Source of the DNA: an uncultured Lachnospiraceae bacterium
GTDB taxonomy: Bacteria; Bacillota; Clostridia; Lachnospirales; Lachnospiraceae
Assembly: GCA_910588565.1 (NCBI GenBank)
Contig: CAJUPF010000048.1
Span: 1-24,613, forward strand
Reading direction: 5' to 3'
Length of the DNA: 24,613 nucleotides
Shown here: positions 24,533 through 24,613 of the stretch, piece after piece
Layout of the letters: each line of letters begins with the position of its first letter
How positions within the stretch are numbered: position 1 is the first letter of the stretch
Program-made: the position numbers and the translations under genes
The notes under the pieces: generated by a model
What the model was told of the DNA's origin: nothing
Databases searched by the model: none
Seen by the model: only the letters and a program-made list of their open reading frames with translations

Positions 24533-24613
24533 CCAGACACCATCCTCTGTATCATAATTATTTTTTAAAGGCACCAATACATTCACTGTTACATGGTTTT
24601 TGCTCAGGCTTCC

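Noticed and set aside
24533..24586. GTG start extending the ABC ATPase by 18 residues
   Set aside because: No ribosome binding site precedes it and the typical family start is ATG 24532.

Overview
The window looks like chromosomal DNA of an anaerobic, Gram-positive gut Firmicute, most likely a Lachnospiraceae-type Clostridia. This is inferred from strong AGGAGG-type ribosome binding sites, a folT gene led by a tetrahydrofolate (THF) riboswitch, very large secreted proteins built from InlB-type (Flg_new), FIVAR, LamG and Ig-like modules, and frequent TTG start codons. No rRNA, tRNA, insertion sequence, phage gene or CRISPR array is visible.

Region 1 (1-608) holds the 5' end of a folate ECF transporter substrate-binding gene (folT, minus strand) behind a well-formed THF riboswitch. 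Upstream of that lie structured hairpins which are also the 3' untranslated region of the next gene. Region 2 (609-9083) holds a 1442-residue secreted PI-PLC-like phosphodiesterase with a long modular tail, glycogen phosphorylase, and a divergent CNNM/HlyC-CorC membrane protein. One 46-bp palindromic element occurs 67-69 nt downstream of two unrelated genes here, each time in the gene's orientation.

Region 3 (9084-19822) is the centre of interest: a single minus-strand gene train behind a good sigma-A-type promoter at 19385-19413. In order it encodes a degenerate TadZ/CpaE-like protein, a tiny pilin-like protein, a CpaF/TadA-like ATPase, a two-domain TadB/TadC-like platform protein, a TadE-like pseudopilin, two more tiny pilin-like proteins, two bitopic proteins with Ig-like or InlB-like ectodomains, and a 1562-residue subtilisin-family protease carrying the same types of ectodomain. 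This looks like a minimal monoderm Tad/type IVb-like pilus or secretion machine coupled to a giant surface protease. The three tiny proteins (57, 35 and 49 residues) align without gaps over their first 24 residues. The 525-bp region upstream of the train holds a G-quadruplex-type tract, an 11-bp perfect hairpin and three imperfect 46-bp tandem repeats.

Region 4 (19823-24613) holds a ZIP-family metal transporter whose ribosome binding site can be drawn into a hairpin, and a MacAB-like tripartite ABC exporter operon: ATPase, then HlyD-like adaptor, then FtsX/MacB-like permease. The adaptor carries an inserted domain and a very acidic tract. The ATPase carries an about 100-residue acidic-then-basic tail.
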